Part shown: in pieces, positions 27,942 through 38,366 of the stretch
Layout: every line of letters begins with the position of its first letter
Position numbering within the stretch: position 1 is the first letter of the stretch
Source: Gammaproteobacteria bacterium RIFCSPHIGHO2_12_FULL_63_22
GTDB lineage: Bacteria > Pseudomonadota > Gammaproteobacteria > Xanthomonadales > Xanthomonadaceae
DNA length: 64,000 bases
Direction of reading: 5' to 3'
Assembly (NCBI GenBank): GCA_001801685.1
Contig: MGYJ01000094.1
Coordinates: 1-64,000 of the forward strand
Translations under genes and position numbers: made by a program
The notes under the pieces: model-generated
The model's database searches: none
Seen by the model: the letters and a program-made list of their open reading frames with translations, nothing else
What the model was told of the DNA's origin: nothing

Positions 27942-28790
27942 ATGATGCGTCCAACCGGTTTTATCCGTCTTTCCCTCGTCCTCGTGCTCGTATTCGCACT
28001 GCCCGGCTGCAAGACGGTCGGGGGATGGTTTGGCAAGGACGGCAAGGAAGAAAAGACGGAAACCCTGCCCGTCGAGACCCTCTACGCCGAGGCCCTCGAG
28101 AACATGCGTGACGGCGACTACAGCGACGCCAGCCGGTATTACACCCGCCTGGTCGCGCGCTTCCCGTTCGGCCCGTACAGCGAGCAGTCCCAATTGGAGC
28201 TGGCCTATGTCCAGTACAAGCTGGGCAAGCCCGAAGATGCGACCTCCAGCATCGACCGCTTCATCCGCACCTATCCGCGCCATCCGCACATCGACTACGC
28301 GCATTACCTGAAGGCGGTCATCAACTTCGACCGCAACATCAGCTTCTTCACGCGGATCGCCCGCACCGACGTCTCGTCGCGCGACCTCAACGGCCCGCAG
28401 CAGAGCCTGAACGACTTCAACGAAGTCATCCGCCGCTACCCCAACAGCATCTACGCCGCCGACTCGCGCCAGCGCATGGTGTACCTGCGCAACCAGCTGG
28501 CCCGGCACGAGCGCAACGTCGGCCTGTACTACCTGCGCGTGGGCGCGTACGTGGCCGCCGCCAATCGCGGCAAGTACCTGATCGAAACCTATCCGCGGTC
28601 GGAATACCAGGGCGATGCCGTGGCCACCATGGTGGTCGCCTACACCGCGCTGGGCCAGAAGCAGTTGGCCGACGATGCCACCGCCGTGCTGAAGCTCAAC
28701 GACCCGAGCCATGCTTATTTCAGCGGTGACTTCCCGCCGAAGAAGGGTGTGTTCCGCCGCTTGAACCCGTTCAAGGGCGAGTTGAAGTAA
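27942..28790 (+). CDS. bamD: Outer-membrane assembly factor BamD
   Basis: Essential lipoprotein of the BAM complex that folds outer-membrane proteins. The start at MMRPTGFIRLS gives a lipoprotein signal with lipobox LPGC (Cys about residue 21); the longer upstream frame lies in the rluD leader. The 282 aa protein has five TPR-like repeats (ETLYAEALENMRDGDYSDAS, FPFGPYSEQSQLELAYVQYK, YPRHPHIDYAHYLKAVINFD and others) and a C-terminal GVFRRLNPFKGE tail. Length is typical of xanthomonads. Confidence 0.95.
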   Translation: MMRPTGFIRLSLVLVLVFALPGCKTVGGWFGKDGKEEKTETLPVETLYAEALENMRDGDYSDASRYYTRLVARFPFGPYSEQSQLELAYVQYKLGKPEDATSSIDRFIRTYPRHPHIDYAHYLKAVINFDRNISFFTRIARTDVSSRDLNGPQQSLNDFNEVIRRYPNSIYAADSRQRMVYLRNQLARHERNVGLYYLRVGAYVAAANRGKYLIETYPRSEYQGDAVATMVVAYTALGQKQLADDATAVLKLNDPSHAYFSGDFPPKKGVFRRLNPFKGELK

Positions 28791-28838
28791 TAACCGATTC
28801 GCGGCGCGCTGGTTTATCCACGGCGCGCTGCAACTACC

Positions 28839-28858
28839 CGCCCCTTAATCGAGGGGCG
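28839..28858. terminator. Hairpin between bamD and the lipocalin gene
   Basis: CGCCCCT and AGGGGCG pair across a 6-base loop (TAATCG). The stop codon of the minus-strand lipocalin gene lies in the loop. The hairpin sits between two convergent genes and could end transcription from either side, although no long T run follows. A direct repeat, CGGCGCGCTG, occurs twice just upstream (28802-28831). Confidence 0.4.
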
Positions 28859-29366
28859 CGGCCATCACCAGCTTCTCCACCGGATAGCCGCGCTTTTTCG
28901 CGTCGGCCTTGATGCGCTCGAATTGCTCGCGCTTCATTGTCGGCGTGCGCGACAGGATCCACAGGTATTTCTGGCTCGGTCCACCAACCACGGCCCACTT
29001 GTAGTCAGGGTCTTTCACGATGACCCAGTAGTCGGCCCACACCATCGGCAGCCACGACAGCCAGCCGGGCGCGAAGCGCACCTTCAGTGCACCAGGCTGG
29101 CCAGGCACGGTCTTGGCCGCGCCGATCGAGCGATCGATCGTGCCTTCCTTGTTGCGGCAGGCGTTGTCCACCTTGATGGTGCCATCGGGCAGCTTGGTAT
29201 AGGTCGCGGTGACATCGTTGATGCAATTGCGCTGGAAATACATCGGCAAATGCGCGATCTCGTGCCATTTGCCCGTGTAGCGGGCCAGGTCGAGTTCGGA
29301 GACGGGGGTGTTGCCAACGGCGGGCGTCGAGCCGGCCATGGCCATGGCGAGAATGAGAGTTTTCAT
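28845..29366 (-). CDS. Blc-type lipocalin
   Basis: Bacterial lipocalin that binds lipids, like E. coli Blc. The 173 aa protein has the lipocalin signature DLARYTGKWHEIAHLPMYFQ with the conserved Gly-x-Trp, then VTATYTKLPDGTIKVDNACR, a WLPMVWADYWVI strand, and KYLWILSRTPTM near the end. The N-terminus (MKTLILAMAMAGSTPAVG) resembles a weak signal peptide without a lipobox Cys, so it is probably periplasmic rather than lipidated. It converges with bamD. Confidence 0.88.
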   Translation of the reverse strand: MKTLILAMAMAGSTPAVGNTPVSELDLARYTGKWHEIAHLPMYFQRNCINDVTATYTKLPDGTIKVDNACRNKEGTIDRSIGAAKTVPGQPGALKVRFAPGWLSWLPMVWADYWVIVKDPDYKWAVVGGPSQKYLWILSRTPTMKREQFERIKADAKKRGYPVEKLVMAAPLD

Positions 29367-29401
29367 CGCCTCAGTATCGGCCCGGGCGTGTGAACGTCAG
29401 G

Positions 29402-31033
29402 TCAGTCCGCGTAACCAGAAGTAATCGGGTATCGACGCTCGCGGCCAAACGCGCGTCGCGACAGCTTCGGCCCCGGTGCAGACTGCCGCCGCTTCCACTC
29501 ACTGAATTTCACTAGACGCAGAATTCGCTTAACAGTCGCAGGATCGAAACCGTCGGCAATAATTTCTGCGGGCGAGCGTTCCTGGTCCACGTAGCGGGAA
29601 AGGATGCCGTCCAGTATTTCGTAGGGCGGCAAGGAATCCTGATCGGTCTGGTTCTCACGCAACTCGGCGGATGGCGCACGGGTGATCACGCCTTCCGGAA
29701 TCACCGGACCACCCGGTTGCTTGTTGCGCCAGACGCAGAGGTCGTAAACCTCCGTCTTGTACAGGTCCTTGATCGGCGCGAAGCCGCCGCACATGTCGCC
29801 GTATATCGTTGCGTAACCGACGGCGTATTCGCTCTTGTTGCCGGTGGTCAGCAGCAGGCCGCCGAACTTGTTCGACAGCGCCATCAGCAAGGCGCCGCGG
29901 GTGCGGGACTGCAGGTTCTCTTCGGCCACATCAGAGGGCCTGTCAGCGAACAATGGCGACAGCGCGGAAAGAAAACCTTCGAAGGGTTTCGCGATCGGAA
30001 TCGTCTCGATCCGAACGCCCAGCGCGCGCGCCTGCTCATCAGCCAGGTCGTTGCTGATATCGGCGGTATAGCGTGACGGCAATCGGATGGCAGTTACATT
30101 CGACGGACCCAGCGCTTCGGCAGCCAAGGCCATCACCAGCGCCGAATCCACGCCGCCCGATGCACCCAGCCACGCCGTCTTGAAGCCATTCTTGCCGCAG
30201 TAATCGCGGATGCCGCGCACGATGGCGTGCCAGGCCAAGGCCTCGTGGCATTCGTCGTCGCGGGTCGGCCACTGCAGGCGAGAAAATTTACGCGTCTCGG
30301 CGTTGTAATCGGCCACCAACATCGCATCGGCAAACGCAGCCGCTGCGGGATGCACGAAACCATCACCATCGGCCAGGTCCGACGCGCCATCGAATACCAG
30401 CTCGTCCTGCCCGCCCACCACATTCAAATAGGCGATACCCAGGCCGGACTCACGCACGCGGTCGGCCAGCAGCGCATCGCGCTGCGCGGACTTGTCTCGC
30501 TCGAAGGGGGACGCATTGGGCACGATCAGCAATTGCGCGCCCAGCGCCACCGTGGAAGCGATCGGCTCGGCGAACCAGAGGTCTTCGCAAATCACCAGGC
30601 CAACCGTCACGTCCTTCACCCGGAAGGTGCAGGGATCGGTGTCGGCGGAAAAATAACGGCGCTCGTCGAAGACGGCGTAATTGGGCAATTCGCGCTTGTG
30701 GTAGGTCTGCTCGATCGCGCCGTCGCGCAATACGCTGGCCGCATTGAAGACAACCGGACCGACCGGGCGTGGCCAGCCGACCACGGCGACAATGCCGTGC
30801 ACTCGCGAGGCGACAGAAGCAATTGCCGCTTCGCAATCAGCCAGGAACGCAGGCCGCAATAACAAATCTTCCGGCGGATATCCCGAAACCGTCAGCTCCG
30901 GAAACAACACCAGGTCCGCGCCATGCACATCACGCGCTTCCGATAGAAGCGCAACAATCCGCTCCGCATTGCCCGCCACGTCCCCGACCGGAAAGTCGAA
31001 CTGGGCCAGCGCAATGCGGATCGAATCGGTCAT
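29402..31033 (-). CDS. nadE: Glutamine-dependent NAD+ synthetase
   Basis: Last step of NAD synthesis, converting nicotinate adenine dinucleotide to NAD using glutamine and ATP. The 543 aa protein has an N-terminal nitrilase-type amidase domain with the Glu-Lys-Cys triad in LFPELTVSGYPPEDLL, YHKRELPNYAVFDE and LVICEDLWF. It continues with a C-terminal NAD-synthase ATP-pyrophosphatase domain with AWLGASGGVDSALVMALA and NKSEYAVGYATIYGDM. It lies downstream of sucCD on the same strand; a half REP lies in the 22-base gap. Confidence 0.96.
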   Translation of the reverse strand: MTDSIRIALAQFDFPVGDVAGNAERIVALLSEARDVHGADLVLFPELTVSGYPPEDLLLRPAFLADCEAAIASVASRVHGIVAVVGWPRPVGPVVFNAASVLRDGAIEQTYHKRELPNYAVFDERRYFSADTDPCTFRVKDVTVGLVICEDLWFAEPIASTVALGAQLLIVPNASPFERDKSAQRDALLADRVRESGLGIAYLNVVGGQDELVFDGASDLADGDGFVHPAAAAFADAMLVADYNAETRKFSRLQWPTRDDECHEALAWHAIVRGIRDYCGKNGFKTAWLGASGGVDSALVMALAAEALGPSNVTAIRLPSRYTADISNDLADEQARALGVRIETIPIAKPFEGFLSALSPLFADRPSDVAEENLQSRTRGALLMALSNKFGGLLLTTGNKSEYAVGYATIYGDMCGGFAPIKDLYKTEVYDLCVWRNKQPGGPVIPEGVITRAPSAELRENQTDQDSLPPYEILDGILSRYVDQERSPAEIIADGFDPATVKRILRLVKFSEWKRRQSAPGPKLSRRAFGRERRYPITSGYAD

Positions 31034-31036
31034 GCA

Positions 31037-31060
31037 ATCGCGGCCAAGGCCGCTCCTACA
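31037..31060. repeat. Half REP element overlapping the sucD stop codon
   Basis: ATCGCGGCCAAGGCCGCTCC is the same core as each arm of the palindrome in the ABC-F gene, with one late difference (TACA rather than CACA). It fills the space between sucD and nadE. On the minus strand the sucD TAG (31058-31056) is the TGTAGGAGC part of the element, so the element supplies the sucD stop codon. Confidence 0.75.
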
Positions 31061-31934
31061 GGGCTTTCAGGCGGGCCGCGATGGCCTTGCCCAGGTCGCC
31101 CGGCGAACGCACCGTGGTGACGCCGGCCGCTTCCAGCGCCGCAAACTTGCCCTTGGCCGTGCCCTTGCCGCCGGATGCGATGGCGCCGGCGTGGCCCATG
31201 CGCTTGCCTTCCGGGGCGCTGGCGCCGGCGATGAAGCCGACCACGGGTTTGGTCACGTATTCGGAGATGAACTCGGCCGCTTCTTCTTCGGCCGTGCCGC
31301 CGATTTCGCCGACCATGATGATGCCTTCGGTCTGCTCGTCGTCCTGGAACAAACGCAGGCAATCGATGAAGTTCATGCCCTGCATCGGGTCGCCGCCAAT
31401 ACCAATCACCGTGCTCTGGCCAAGGCCGGCGTCGGTGGTCTGCTTCACGGCTTCATAGGTCAGCGTGCCCGACCGCGACACGATCGCGATCTTGCCCGGC
31501 ATGTGGATGTGGCCCGGCATGATGCCGATCTTGCACTCGCCGGGGGTGATGATGCCCGGGCAGTTGGGACCGATCAGCACCACGTCCTCGTAGGACTTCA
31601 GCGCATTCTTCACGCGCAGCATGTCCAGCACCGGAATGCCCTCGGTGATGCAGACGATGACCCGGATGCCGGCATCGGCTGCTTCCAGGATGGCGTCGGC
31701 CGCATACGGCGGCGGCACGTAGATAACGGAGGCATCGGCGCCGGTTTCATCCACGGCATCGGCCACGGTGTTGAACACCGGCAGGCCCAGGTGCTTGCTG
31801 CCACCCTTGCCCGGGGTTACGCCGCCAACCACCTTGGTGCCGTAGTCCAGCATCTGTTCGGCGTGGAAGGTGCCCTGCGTGCCGGTGAAACCTTGCACGA
31901 TGACCTTCGTATTCTTGTTGACCAGAACGCTCAT
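31056..31934 (-). CDS. sucD: Succinyl-CoA synthetase, alpha subunit
   Basis: CoA-binding, catalytic-histidine subunit of the TCA-cycle enzyme. The 292 aa protein has [20 protein letters not shown] at the N-terminus, GVTPGKGG, the phospho-His region [20 protein letters not shown], and ends in [14 protein letters not shown]. Its ATG overlaps the sucC stop (ATGA). The stop codon is formed by a REP half-site, so the last residues may differ from homologues in related strains. Confidence 0.96.
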   Translation of the reverse strand: MSVLVNKNTKVIVQGFTGTQGTFHAEQMLDYGTKVVGGVTPGKGGSKHLGLPVFNTVADAVDETGADASVIYVPPPYAADAILEAADAGIRVIVCITEGIPVLDMLRVKNALKSYEDVVLIGPNCPGIITPGECKIGIMPGHIHMPGKIAIVSRSGTLTYEAVKQTTDAGLGQSTVIGIGGDPMQGMNFIDCLRLFQDDEQTEGIIMVGEIGGTAEEEAAEFISEYVTKPVVGFIAGASAPEGKRMGHAGAIASGGKGTAKGKFAALEAAGVTTVRSPGDLGKAIAARLKAL

Positions 31935-33100
31935 GCGGCTTCCTTTGCGGCGGCGACGGCTTTCTGCGCGCCGTCATTGATATCGTCCGCGGCGATGATG
32001 GCAAGGCCGCTGTTGCGCAGGATCTCCTTGCCCTTCTCCACGTTGGTGCCTTCCAGGCGCACCACCACCGGCACTTTCACGTCCACTTCCTTCACCGCCT
32101 CGATGATGCCTTCGGCAATCATGTCGCAGCGAACGATGCCGCCGAAGATGTTGACGAAAATCGCCTTCACCTTGTCGGACGACAGGATCAGCTTGAAGGC
32201 TTCGCTTACGCGTTCCTTGGTTGCGCCGCCGCCCACGTCCAGGAAGTTCGCCGGCGAACCACCGCTCAGCGAGATCACGTCCATCGTCGCCATGGCCAGA
32301 CCAGCGCCATTCACCATGCAGCCGATGTCGCCATCCATGGTCACGTAGTTCAGGTCGTACTTGCTGGCCAGCACTTCGGTGTGGTCTTCCTGCGCAATGT
32401 CGCGCATCGCCTGCAGGCGCGGCTGGCGGAAGGCGGCGTTGTCGTCGGAGTTCAACTTGCCGTCCAGCGCCATCAGGTCGCCGGTGGACACCAGCGCCAG
32501 CGGATTGAGCTCGATCAGCGACATGTCGAAATCGTTGAACAGCTTGAACATGCCCAGCATGATCTTGGTCAGCTGGTTGACGTTTTTCGGCGAAAGGCCC
32601 ATCGCGAATCCGACCTGGCGGCACTGGTAGGGCTGCAGGCCCTGCACGTAGTCCACGTTTACCTGGTGGATGGCGTCGGGATTGGTCTCGGCGGTCTTTT
32701 CAATTTCGACGCCGCCTTCGGCGGAGCAGATGAAGGTGATGGTCTTGGTGGCGCGGTCCACGAGCATCGAGATATAGAGCTCCTTCACGATGTCGGTGGC
32801 TTCGGTCACCAGCACCGAGTCCACCGGCAGGGCGCGGCCGGCCGACTGGTAGGTCTCCATGCCGGTGCCCAGCATCGCCTTGGCGGCGTCGCGCACCGCG
32901 TCCACGGTCTTCACCAGCTTCACGCCGCCGGCCTTGCCGCGGCCGCCCGCGTGGATCTGCGCCTTCACTACCCAATGGTGGCCGCCGATGGCCTTGGCCG
33001 CCTCGGCCGCTTCGCTGGGGGTGCGGGCAACGCGCCCGGCCGGCACGGGAATGCCAACCTCGGCGAACAGTTGTTTGGCCTGGTACTCGTGGAAGTTCAT
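31931..33100 (-). CDS. sucC: Succinyl-CoA synthetase, beta subunit
   Basis: ATP-grasp subunit of succinyl-CoA synthetase. The start [19 protein letters not shown] is the family start; upstream codons come from the pilS promoter region. The 389 aa protein contains the ATP-grasp Lys segment [51 protein letters not shown] and the C-terminal [16 protein letters not shown]. It forms an operon with sucD and is divergent from pilS with about 99 bases between the starts. Confidence 0.97.
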   Translation of the reverse strand: MNFHEYQAKQLFAEVGIPVPAGRVARTPSEAAEAAKAIGGHHWVVKAQIHAGGRGKAGGVKLVKTVDAVRDAAKAMLGTGMETYQSAGRALPVDSVLVTEATDIVKELYISMLVDRATKTITFICSAEGGVEIEKTAETNPDAIHQVNVDYVQGLQPYQCRQVGFAMGLSPKNVNQLTKIMLGMFKLFNDFDMSLIELNPLALVSTGDLMALDGKLNSDDNAAFRQPRLQAMRDIAQEDHTEVLASKYDLNYVTMDGDIGCMVNGAGLAMATMDVISLSGGSPANFLDVGGGATKERVSEAFKLILSSDKVKAIFVNIFGGIVRCDMIAEGIIEAVKEVDVKVPVVVRLEGTNVEKGKEILRNSGLAIIAADDINDGAQKAVAAAKEAA

Positions 33101-33199
33101 GCAGCCACCTTCGTCTAGGGGGCCGCATTTTCTCACATGTGGCAGGATGGCGGGGCCAGACCCTTGCCTTTGCCCGACCACCCCCCAGCCGAGCACCGC

Positions 33200-34819
33200 A
33201 TGCCGATCCGACAGCCCGACCTAGTAACCCCCCAGCACCGGGAGCTTTACTTCTTTGCCCTGTTCCGGGTGCTGGAGGCCGGGATATTGGGAATCGTGGC
33301 GTTTACGCCGCTGGGCCAGACCATGGCCGATATCCGCGAGCCGGTGCTGCTGAAGATTCTGACCGCAGGTTACTTCCTGGGCGCCCTGTTCCTTCTGTTC
33401 ACCAGTCGCGAGCCCGACTACGGATTGCGCCGACAGGCCGCCATCGGTCTGCTGATGGACCTGCTGATTTGGGGCGCCGCCCTGCTGGCCATGGATGGCG
33501 GCGAGTCGGGTCTGGCGATGTTCATGGTTTTCAATATCGGCGCGGCGGCGCTGATCCTGACACCCGCCGCCAGCTTCGGATTTGCCGCCACCGCCGGATT
33601 GATCCTGCTGGGCGAATACTTCTTCAACCGGATCATGGCTCACGGCGAGGCGCGCACTGCCGCTGAAGCGACCATGTTCTCGGTGACTTACCTCGGCACC
33701 GCCCTTCTCTGCCAGCAGTTGCGACGCCAGATCAGCGCCAGCGAAGCGCTGGCCAGCCGGCGCGGCGAGGAGTTGGCCAACCTCAGCGAATTGAATGAAC
33801 TGGTGATCCGGCGCATGCGCACCGGCGTGCTGGTGGTGGACGGCTCGCACCGGATCCGGCTGTCGAATGAAGCCGCCTGGGCCCTGCTGGGAAGCGCGAC
33901 CCACCAGAGCAAGGACCTGCTGGAAATATCGCCCGACCTGCAGAAGGCGCTCTGGGATTGGCGGCAAGGGAAGTTCGAGGCACCCAAGGCGATGACCTTC
34001 TTTGAAGGCGGCGCGGAAGTGCTGCCGCGCTTCGTGGCGCTCAGCCTCACCGACAAACTGTTCCTGATCTTTCTGGATGACACCCGCATCTATTCGGGCC
34101 GCGCGGAAGAGCTGACCCTGTTCACCCTGGGCCGCCTGTCGGCCAGCATCGCCCACGAGGTGCGCAATCCCCTCGCGGCAATCAGTTACTCCACCCAGCT
34201 ATTGGAAGAATCGAAGGACCTGAAGGACACCGACCGTCGACTGTTGGAGATCATCCACAGCCAATGCACGCGCATGAACGGCATCGTGCAGAACATCCTG
34301 GGTTTGGCCCGGCAGGAACGGTCGCAGACCGAAAGCCTGGAACTGGTGGCGTTTACGCAAAGCTTCGTGCGGGACTACGCCGAGAGTCATCCTCTTGAAA
34401 CGGATGTCTTGAATGCGACGGATCCCGGCACCCGGGTGTTCGCGCTGGTGGACTCGCAACAACTGCACCAGGTATTGACCATCCTGGTCCAAAACGCACT
34501 GACCTACGGCCGCAAGCCTGGCGAGCCCGCCAAGGTCACTGTCTCCGTGCGCAGGGAACCTACCAATGGCAATCCCATCGTGGAGGTGATCGACCGCGGC
34601 CCGGGAATACCCACCAAGGTAGCAGAACAGATCTTCACTGCGTTCTTCACCACGAGTAGCCACGGCACAGGGCTCGGCCTCTATATCGCCCGACAGCTGT
34701 GCGAAGCCAACCAGAGCGTTCTCACTTACGAGCCCGTGCCCGGCACGGGAAGTTGTTTCCGGATCGTCATGCCCAGCTCCCAGGGACTGTGGGAGGGACT
34801 GAGGCCCGCCATCGCTTAG
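33200..34819 (+). CDS. pilS: Two-component sensor kinase PilS
   Basis: Inner-membrane histidine kinase that controls type IV pilin expression with PilR. With the start at [19 protein letters not shown], the 539 aa protein has six membrane helices in the first 185 residues, a PAS-like region (about 200-300), the HisKA box [20 protein letters not shown] (phospho-His) and an HATPase with NALTYGR, DRGPGIP and [19 protein letters not shown]-type N, G1 and G2 boxes. The length and six-helix layout match PilS of Pseudomonas and Xanthomonas. pilR follows after 80 bases. Confidence 0.93.
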   Translation: MPIRQPDLVTPQHRELYFFALFRVLEAGILGIVAFTPLGQTMADIREPVLLKILTAGYFLGALFLLFTSREPDYGLRRQAAIGLLMDLLIWGAALLAMDGGESGLAMFMVFNIGAAALILTPAASFGFAATAGLILLGEYFFNRIMAHGEARTAAEATMFSVTYLGTALLCQQLRRQISASEALASRRGEELANLSELNELVIRRMRTGVLVVDGSHRIRLSNEAAWALLGSATHQSKDLLEISPDLQKALWDWRQGKFEAPKAMTFFEGGAEVLPRFVALSLTDKLFLIFLDDTRIYSGRAEELTLFTLGRLSASIAHEVRNPLAAISYSTQLLEESKDLKDTDRRLLEIIHSQCTRMNGIVQNILGLARQERSQTESLELVAFTQSFVRDYAESHPLETDVLNATDPGTRVFALVDSQQLHQVLTILVQNALTYGRKPGEPAKVTVSVRREPTNGNPIVEVIDRGPGIPTKVAEQIFTAFFTTSSHGTGLGLYIARQLCEANQSVLTYEPVPGTGSCFRIVMPSSQGLWEGLRPAIA

Positions 34820-34899
34820 CGAAGGCTTGCCACCACATAGGGCATAGGTACTATGCTGCAACCTGCTAAAGTTACCCCGCCCCCCGACTCCGGCAGCAC

Positions 34900-36267
34900 A
34901 TGGCCACCGTACGAAGCGCCCTGGTTGTAGACGACGAACGCGATATTCGCGAACTCCTGGTGCTTACCCTGGGCCGCATGGGTATCCGGGTGGATACCGC
35001 GGCCGATGTGGCTGCGGCCCGCGCCCAACTGGCCGCCGAGAAGTACGACCTCTGCCTAACCGACATGCGGCTGCCCGATGGCAGCGGCCTGGACTTGATC
35101 AACCACATCAGCCAGCGCTTCCCGGAAACTCCCGTCGCCATGATCACCGCCTACGGCAATGTTGAAGCGGCCGTGGATGCGCTGAAAGCCGGCGCCTTTG
35201 ACTTCGTCACCAAGCCTGTGGACCTGGCCGTGTTGCGCCGCCTCGTGCAGAACGCGTTGGACCTGGGCGAGCAACGCCGAGTCAGCCAGCCCGCCACCAA
35301 CCGCCTGGTCGGCGACTCGGCACGCATGCAGCAGTTGCGCGCCACCATCACCAAGCTGGCCCGCAGCCAGGCGCCTGTGTACATCGCCGGCGAATCGGGC
35401 GTGGGCAAGGAACTGGTGGCCCGGCTGATCCACGAGCAGGGTCCGCGCAGCAACGGCCCTTTCATTCCGGTCAACTGTGGCGCAATCCCGTCGGAGCTGA
35501 TGGAAAGCGAACTCTTTGGGCACAAGAAAGGCAGCTTTACGGGTGCGCATGCCGACAAGGAAGGGCTGTTCCAGACTGCGAATGGCGGAACGCTTTTTCT
35601 CGATGAAGTGGCCGAACTGCCATTACACCTGCAGGTCAAGCTGTTGCGCGTCATCCAGGAAAAGAATGTTCGCCCGGTGGGCGCGTCCATCGAAGTGCCG
35701 TTGGATGTACGAATCTTGTCAGCCACGCACAAGAATCTCGCGAAGCTTGTTGAAGATGGCAAGTTTCGACACGATTTGTACTACCGGATCAATGTGATCG
35801 GGCTGCCGGTTCCCGCGCTACGAGAGCGAAGCGAAGATATCCCGCAGATCGCTGATGCCATATTGAAGCGGCTGGCCGGCGAGATTGGTGAAGCTCTTCC
35901 ACCGCTGTCGGAAGGCGCATTGAACGCCCTGATGAAATACCCATTCCCGGGCAATGTGCGCGAACTGGAAAATATCCTGGAACGCGCTGTTGCACTTTGC
36001 GATGGCGCCGAGATCGAAGTAAGCGACCTGGCGTTGCCCAGCGTTGCTGCTGAAACGGATGTGCCCACTCGATCGAGCGGCGTTTCCGCGGGACTGCCAA
36101 ATGGCCGCATCGAGTCAGCGCTACCTGACGCACTCGAACAGATTGAACGACAGTCTATCCAGCAAGCACTGGAAGCGTGTCGTTACAACAAGACCAAGGC
36201 GGCGGCGCAACTGGGAATCACGTTTCGCGCCTTGCGCTACAAGCTCAAGAAACTTGAGATGGAATAG
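34900..36267 (+). CDS. pilR: Sigma-54 response regulator PilR
   Basis: NtrC-type activator of the pilA promoter. The 455 aa protein has a receiver domain with the phospho-Asp in LCLTDMRLPDGSGLDLI (about residue 53) and a Lys in DFVTKPVDLAVL. The AAA+ domain has Walker A GESGVGKELV, the sigma-54 contact loop GSFTGA, and GGTLFLDEVAELPL. A Fis-type helix-turn-helix at the end (YNKTKAAAQLGITFRALRYK) binds DNA. The GSFTGA loop is an accepted GAFTGA variant. Its last codons overlap the convergent fcl gene by 23 bases. The likely target promoter lies 4.7 kb downstream. Confidence 0.95.
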   Translation: MATVRSALVVDDERDIRELLVLTLGRMGIRVDTAADVAAARAQLAAEKYDLCLTDMRLPDGSGLDLINHISQRFPETPVAMITAYGNVEAAVDALKAGAFDFVTKPVDLAVLRRLVQNALDLGEQRRVSQPATNRLVGDSARMQQLRATITKLARSQAPVYIAGESGVGKELVARLIHEQGPRSNGPFIPVNCGAIPSELMESELFGHKKGSFTGAHADKEGLFQTANGGTLFLDEVAELPLHLQVKLLRVIQEKNVRPVGASIEVPLDVRILSATHKNLAKLVEDGKFRHDLYYRINVIGLPVPALRERSEDIPQIADAILKRLAGEIGEALPPLSEGALNALMKYPFPGNVRELENILERAVALCDGAEIEVSDLALPSVAAETDVPTRSSGVSAGLPNGRIESALPDALEQIERQSIQQALEACRYNKTKAAAQLGITFRALRYKLKKLEME

Positions 36268-37216
36268 GCGCTTCCGTCGCTCCGGCGGTGCCTCGTTCCT
36301 GCAGGTATGACCGATACGTTTTCTCGATTCCAGACGCCAGCGAGGTCGCCGCAGCCCAGCCCAAGGCACGGATTCGACTGACATCCAGCAATTTCCTCGG
36401 CGTCCCGTCCGGCTTTGAGGGATCCGTCGTGATTTCACCAGGGTAGCCAACCACCCTCGCGACCAACTGCGCCAACTCCAGGATGCTGATGTCTTCGCCG
36501 ACGCCGACGTTGATAATCTGCTCGGACGAATATTCGTCCATCAACATCACTACAGCTTCCGCGAGATCGTCCACGAACAGGAACTCTCGACGCGGTGCGC
36601 CCGTACCCCAGATAGACACGCTGGGCAGTCCAGCCACCTTTGCCTCGTGGAATTTATTGATCAGCGCTGGCAGGACATGGGAGTTGCCGGCATCGAAGTT
36701 GTCCCCGGGCCCGTACAGGTTGGTCGGCATGGCGCTGATGGCATCGAAGCCATATTGCTTCCGATAGGCCTGGCACATCTTCAGCCCCGCGATCTTGGCG
36801 ATCGCATACCACTCGTTGGTCGGTTCCAGCGGCCCCGACAACAAATACTCTTCCTTGATTGGTTGCGGACAATCGCGCGGGTAAATGCATGACGACCCTA
36901 GAAACAACAGCTTTCGGGTTCCGTTCTTCCAGGCCGAATGGATCACGTTGGTCTGGATAGCCAGGTTGTCCTGGATGAACTGCGCGGGATAGGTGCTGTT
37001 GGCGTGAATCCCCCCGACCATCGCCGCTGCAAGAAAGACGTATTCCGGCTTTTCCCGAGCAAAGAAGGCTTCGACGGCCCCCTGGTCGGCGAGGTCGAGT
37101 TGCTCCCTCCCGACCAACATCAGGTTGTTCGCGCCCAGCGCGCGCAGCCGACGGACGATGGCCGAACCGACCAATCCCCGGTGCCCCGCTACAAGGATGC
37201 GCGCCTGGAGGTCCAA
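36245..37216 (-). CDS. fcl: GDP-L-fucose synthase
   Basis: Extended SDR that epimerises and reduces GDP-4-keto-6-deoxymannose to GDP-L-fucose for surface polysaccharide. The 323 aa protein has the NADP-binding start LVAGHRGLVGSAIVRRL, catalytic LFLGSSCIYPRDCPQP and NEWYAIAKIAGLKMCQAYR (Tyr-x-x-x-Lys), and the family segment MPTNLYGPGDNF. It is directly downstream of gmd (3-base gap), so the pair forms a GDP-fucose operon. Its 3' end overlaps pilR by 23 bases on the opposite strand. Confidence 0.96.
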   Translation of the reverse strand: MDLQARILVAGHRGLVGSAIVRRLRALGANNLMLVGREQLDLADQGAVEAFFAREKPEYVFLAAAMVGGIHANSTYPAQFIQDNLAIQTNVIHSAWKNGTRKLLFLGSSCIYPRDCPQPIKEEYLLSGPLEPTNEWYAIAKIAGLKMCQAYRKQYGFDAISAMPTNLYGPGDNFDAGNSHVLPALINKFHEAKVAGLPSVSIWGTGAPRREFLFVDDLAEAVVMLMDEYSSEQIINVGVGEDISILELAQLVARVVGYPGEITTDPSKPDGTPRKLLDVSRIRALGWAAATSLASGIEKTYRSYLQERGTAGATEAPIPSQVS

Positions 37217-37219
37217 GGC

Positions 37220-38332
37220 TTACTGCCCGGAACGAACCTGGGAAGTGAAGCCTGCCTGGGCGACGAAGGCATCGCGTTGAGCTTCCGACAAGTCGGCGGC
37301 CATCATTTCAGCCACGAGTTGCGGGAACGAAATCTTGGGCTTCCATCCCAGCTTGGCTTCGGCCTTGCTTGCGTCGCCCAGCAGGGTCTCCACTTCGGCA
37401 AGCCTGAAATAGCGTGGATCGACGGCCGTAATGCACTGGCCGACTTTGGCCGACGATCCCTCGGGCGCCGATGCAACGAAGCCACGTTCGTCCTGGCCAG
37501 TGCCCTCCCAGCGGATGGCTATTCCGAGTTCGCCCGCAGCGAGAGTCACGAAGTCCCGCACCGAGTGCTGCGTGCCCGTCGCGATCACGAAATCTTCGGG
37601 CTCATCCTGCTGCAGGATCAGCCACTGCGCCTCGATGAAGTCGCGGGCATGGCCCCAATCGCGTCGCGCGTCCAAGTTGCCCAGGTATAGACAATCCTGC
37701 TGGCCCAAGTGGATTCTGGCCAAGGCGCGCGTGATCTTGCGGGTCACGAAAGTTTCGCCACGCAACGGCGACTCGTGGTTGAACAGGATTCCGTTGCAGG
37801 CGTACATGCCATAGGCCTCGCGGTAGTTCACCACGATCCAGTAGGCATACAACTTGGCAACGCCATAAGGGGACCGCGGGTAGAACGGCGTGGTCTCTCG
37901 CTGCGGAATTTCCTGCACCTTGCCGAACAACTCGGAAGTCGACGCCTGGTAGAAGCGCGTGGTCTTTTCCAAGCCAAGGATGCGAATCGCCTCCAGCATG
38001 CGCAAGGTGCCCAAGGCGTCGGAGTTGGCGGTGTACTCGGGTGTTTCGAAGGACACCTGCACATGGCTCTGCGCGCCGAGGTTGTATACCTCGTCGGGCT
38101 TTACCTGCTGCAAGATACGGATGAGGTTCGTAGCATCGGTCAGGTCGCCGTAGTGCAATACGAAACGGCCATCGGAGATGTGCGGATCCTGGTAAAGATG
38201 GTCCACGCGGCCAGTATTGAACGAAGAGGCACGACGCTTGATTCCGTGGACTTCGTAACCCTTGGCAAGCAGGAACTCCGCTAGGTAAGCGCCATCCTGT
38301 CCGGTAACACCTGTGATCAAAGCCTTCTTCAT
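37220..38332 (-). CDS. gmd: GDP-mannose 4,6-dehydratase
   Basis: Makes GDP-4-keto-6-deoxymannose from GDP-mannose, the first step to GDP-fucose and related sugars. The 370 aa protein shows [37 protein letters not shown], the triad region [15 protein letters not shown] and [20 protein letters not shown], and [20 protein letters not shown]. All hallmark residues are intact. It precedes fcl and follows a second GMD-family gene across a 34-base gap. Confidence 0.97.
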   Translation of the reverse strand: MKKALITGVTGQDGAYLAEFLLAKGYEVHGIKRRASSFNTGRVDHLYQDPHISDGRFVLHYGDLTDATNLIRILQQVKPDEVYNLGAQSHVQVSFETPEYTANSDALGTLRMLEAIRILGLEKTTRFYQASTSELFGKVQEIPQRETTPFYPRSPYGVAKLYAYWIVVNYREAYGMYACNGILFNHESPLRGETFVTRKITRALARIHLGQQDCLYLGNLDARRDWGHARDFIEAQWLILQQDEPEDFVIATGTQHSVRDFVTLAAGELGIAIRWEGTGQDERGFVASAPEGSSAKVGQCITAVDPRYFRLAEVETLLGDASKAEAKLGWKPKISFPQLVAEMMAADLSEAQRDAFVAQAGFTSQVRSGQ

Positions 38333-38366
38333 TTCTGCCTTTCCATTCCTGTCTGGTACTTGAGAT

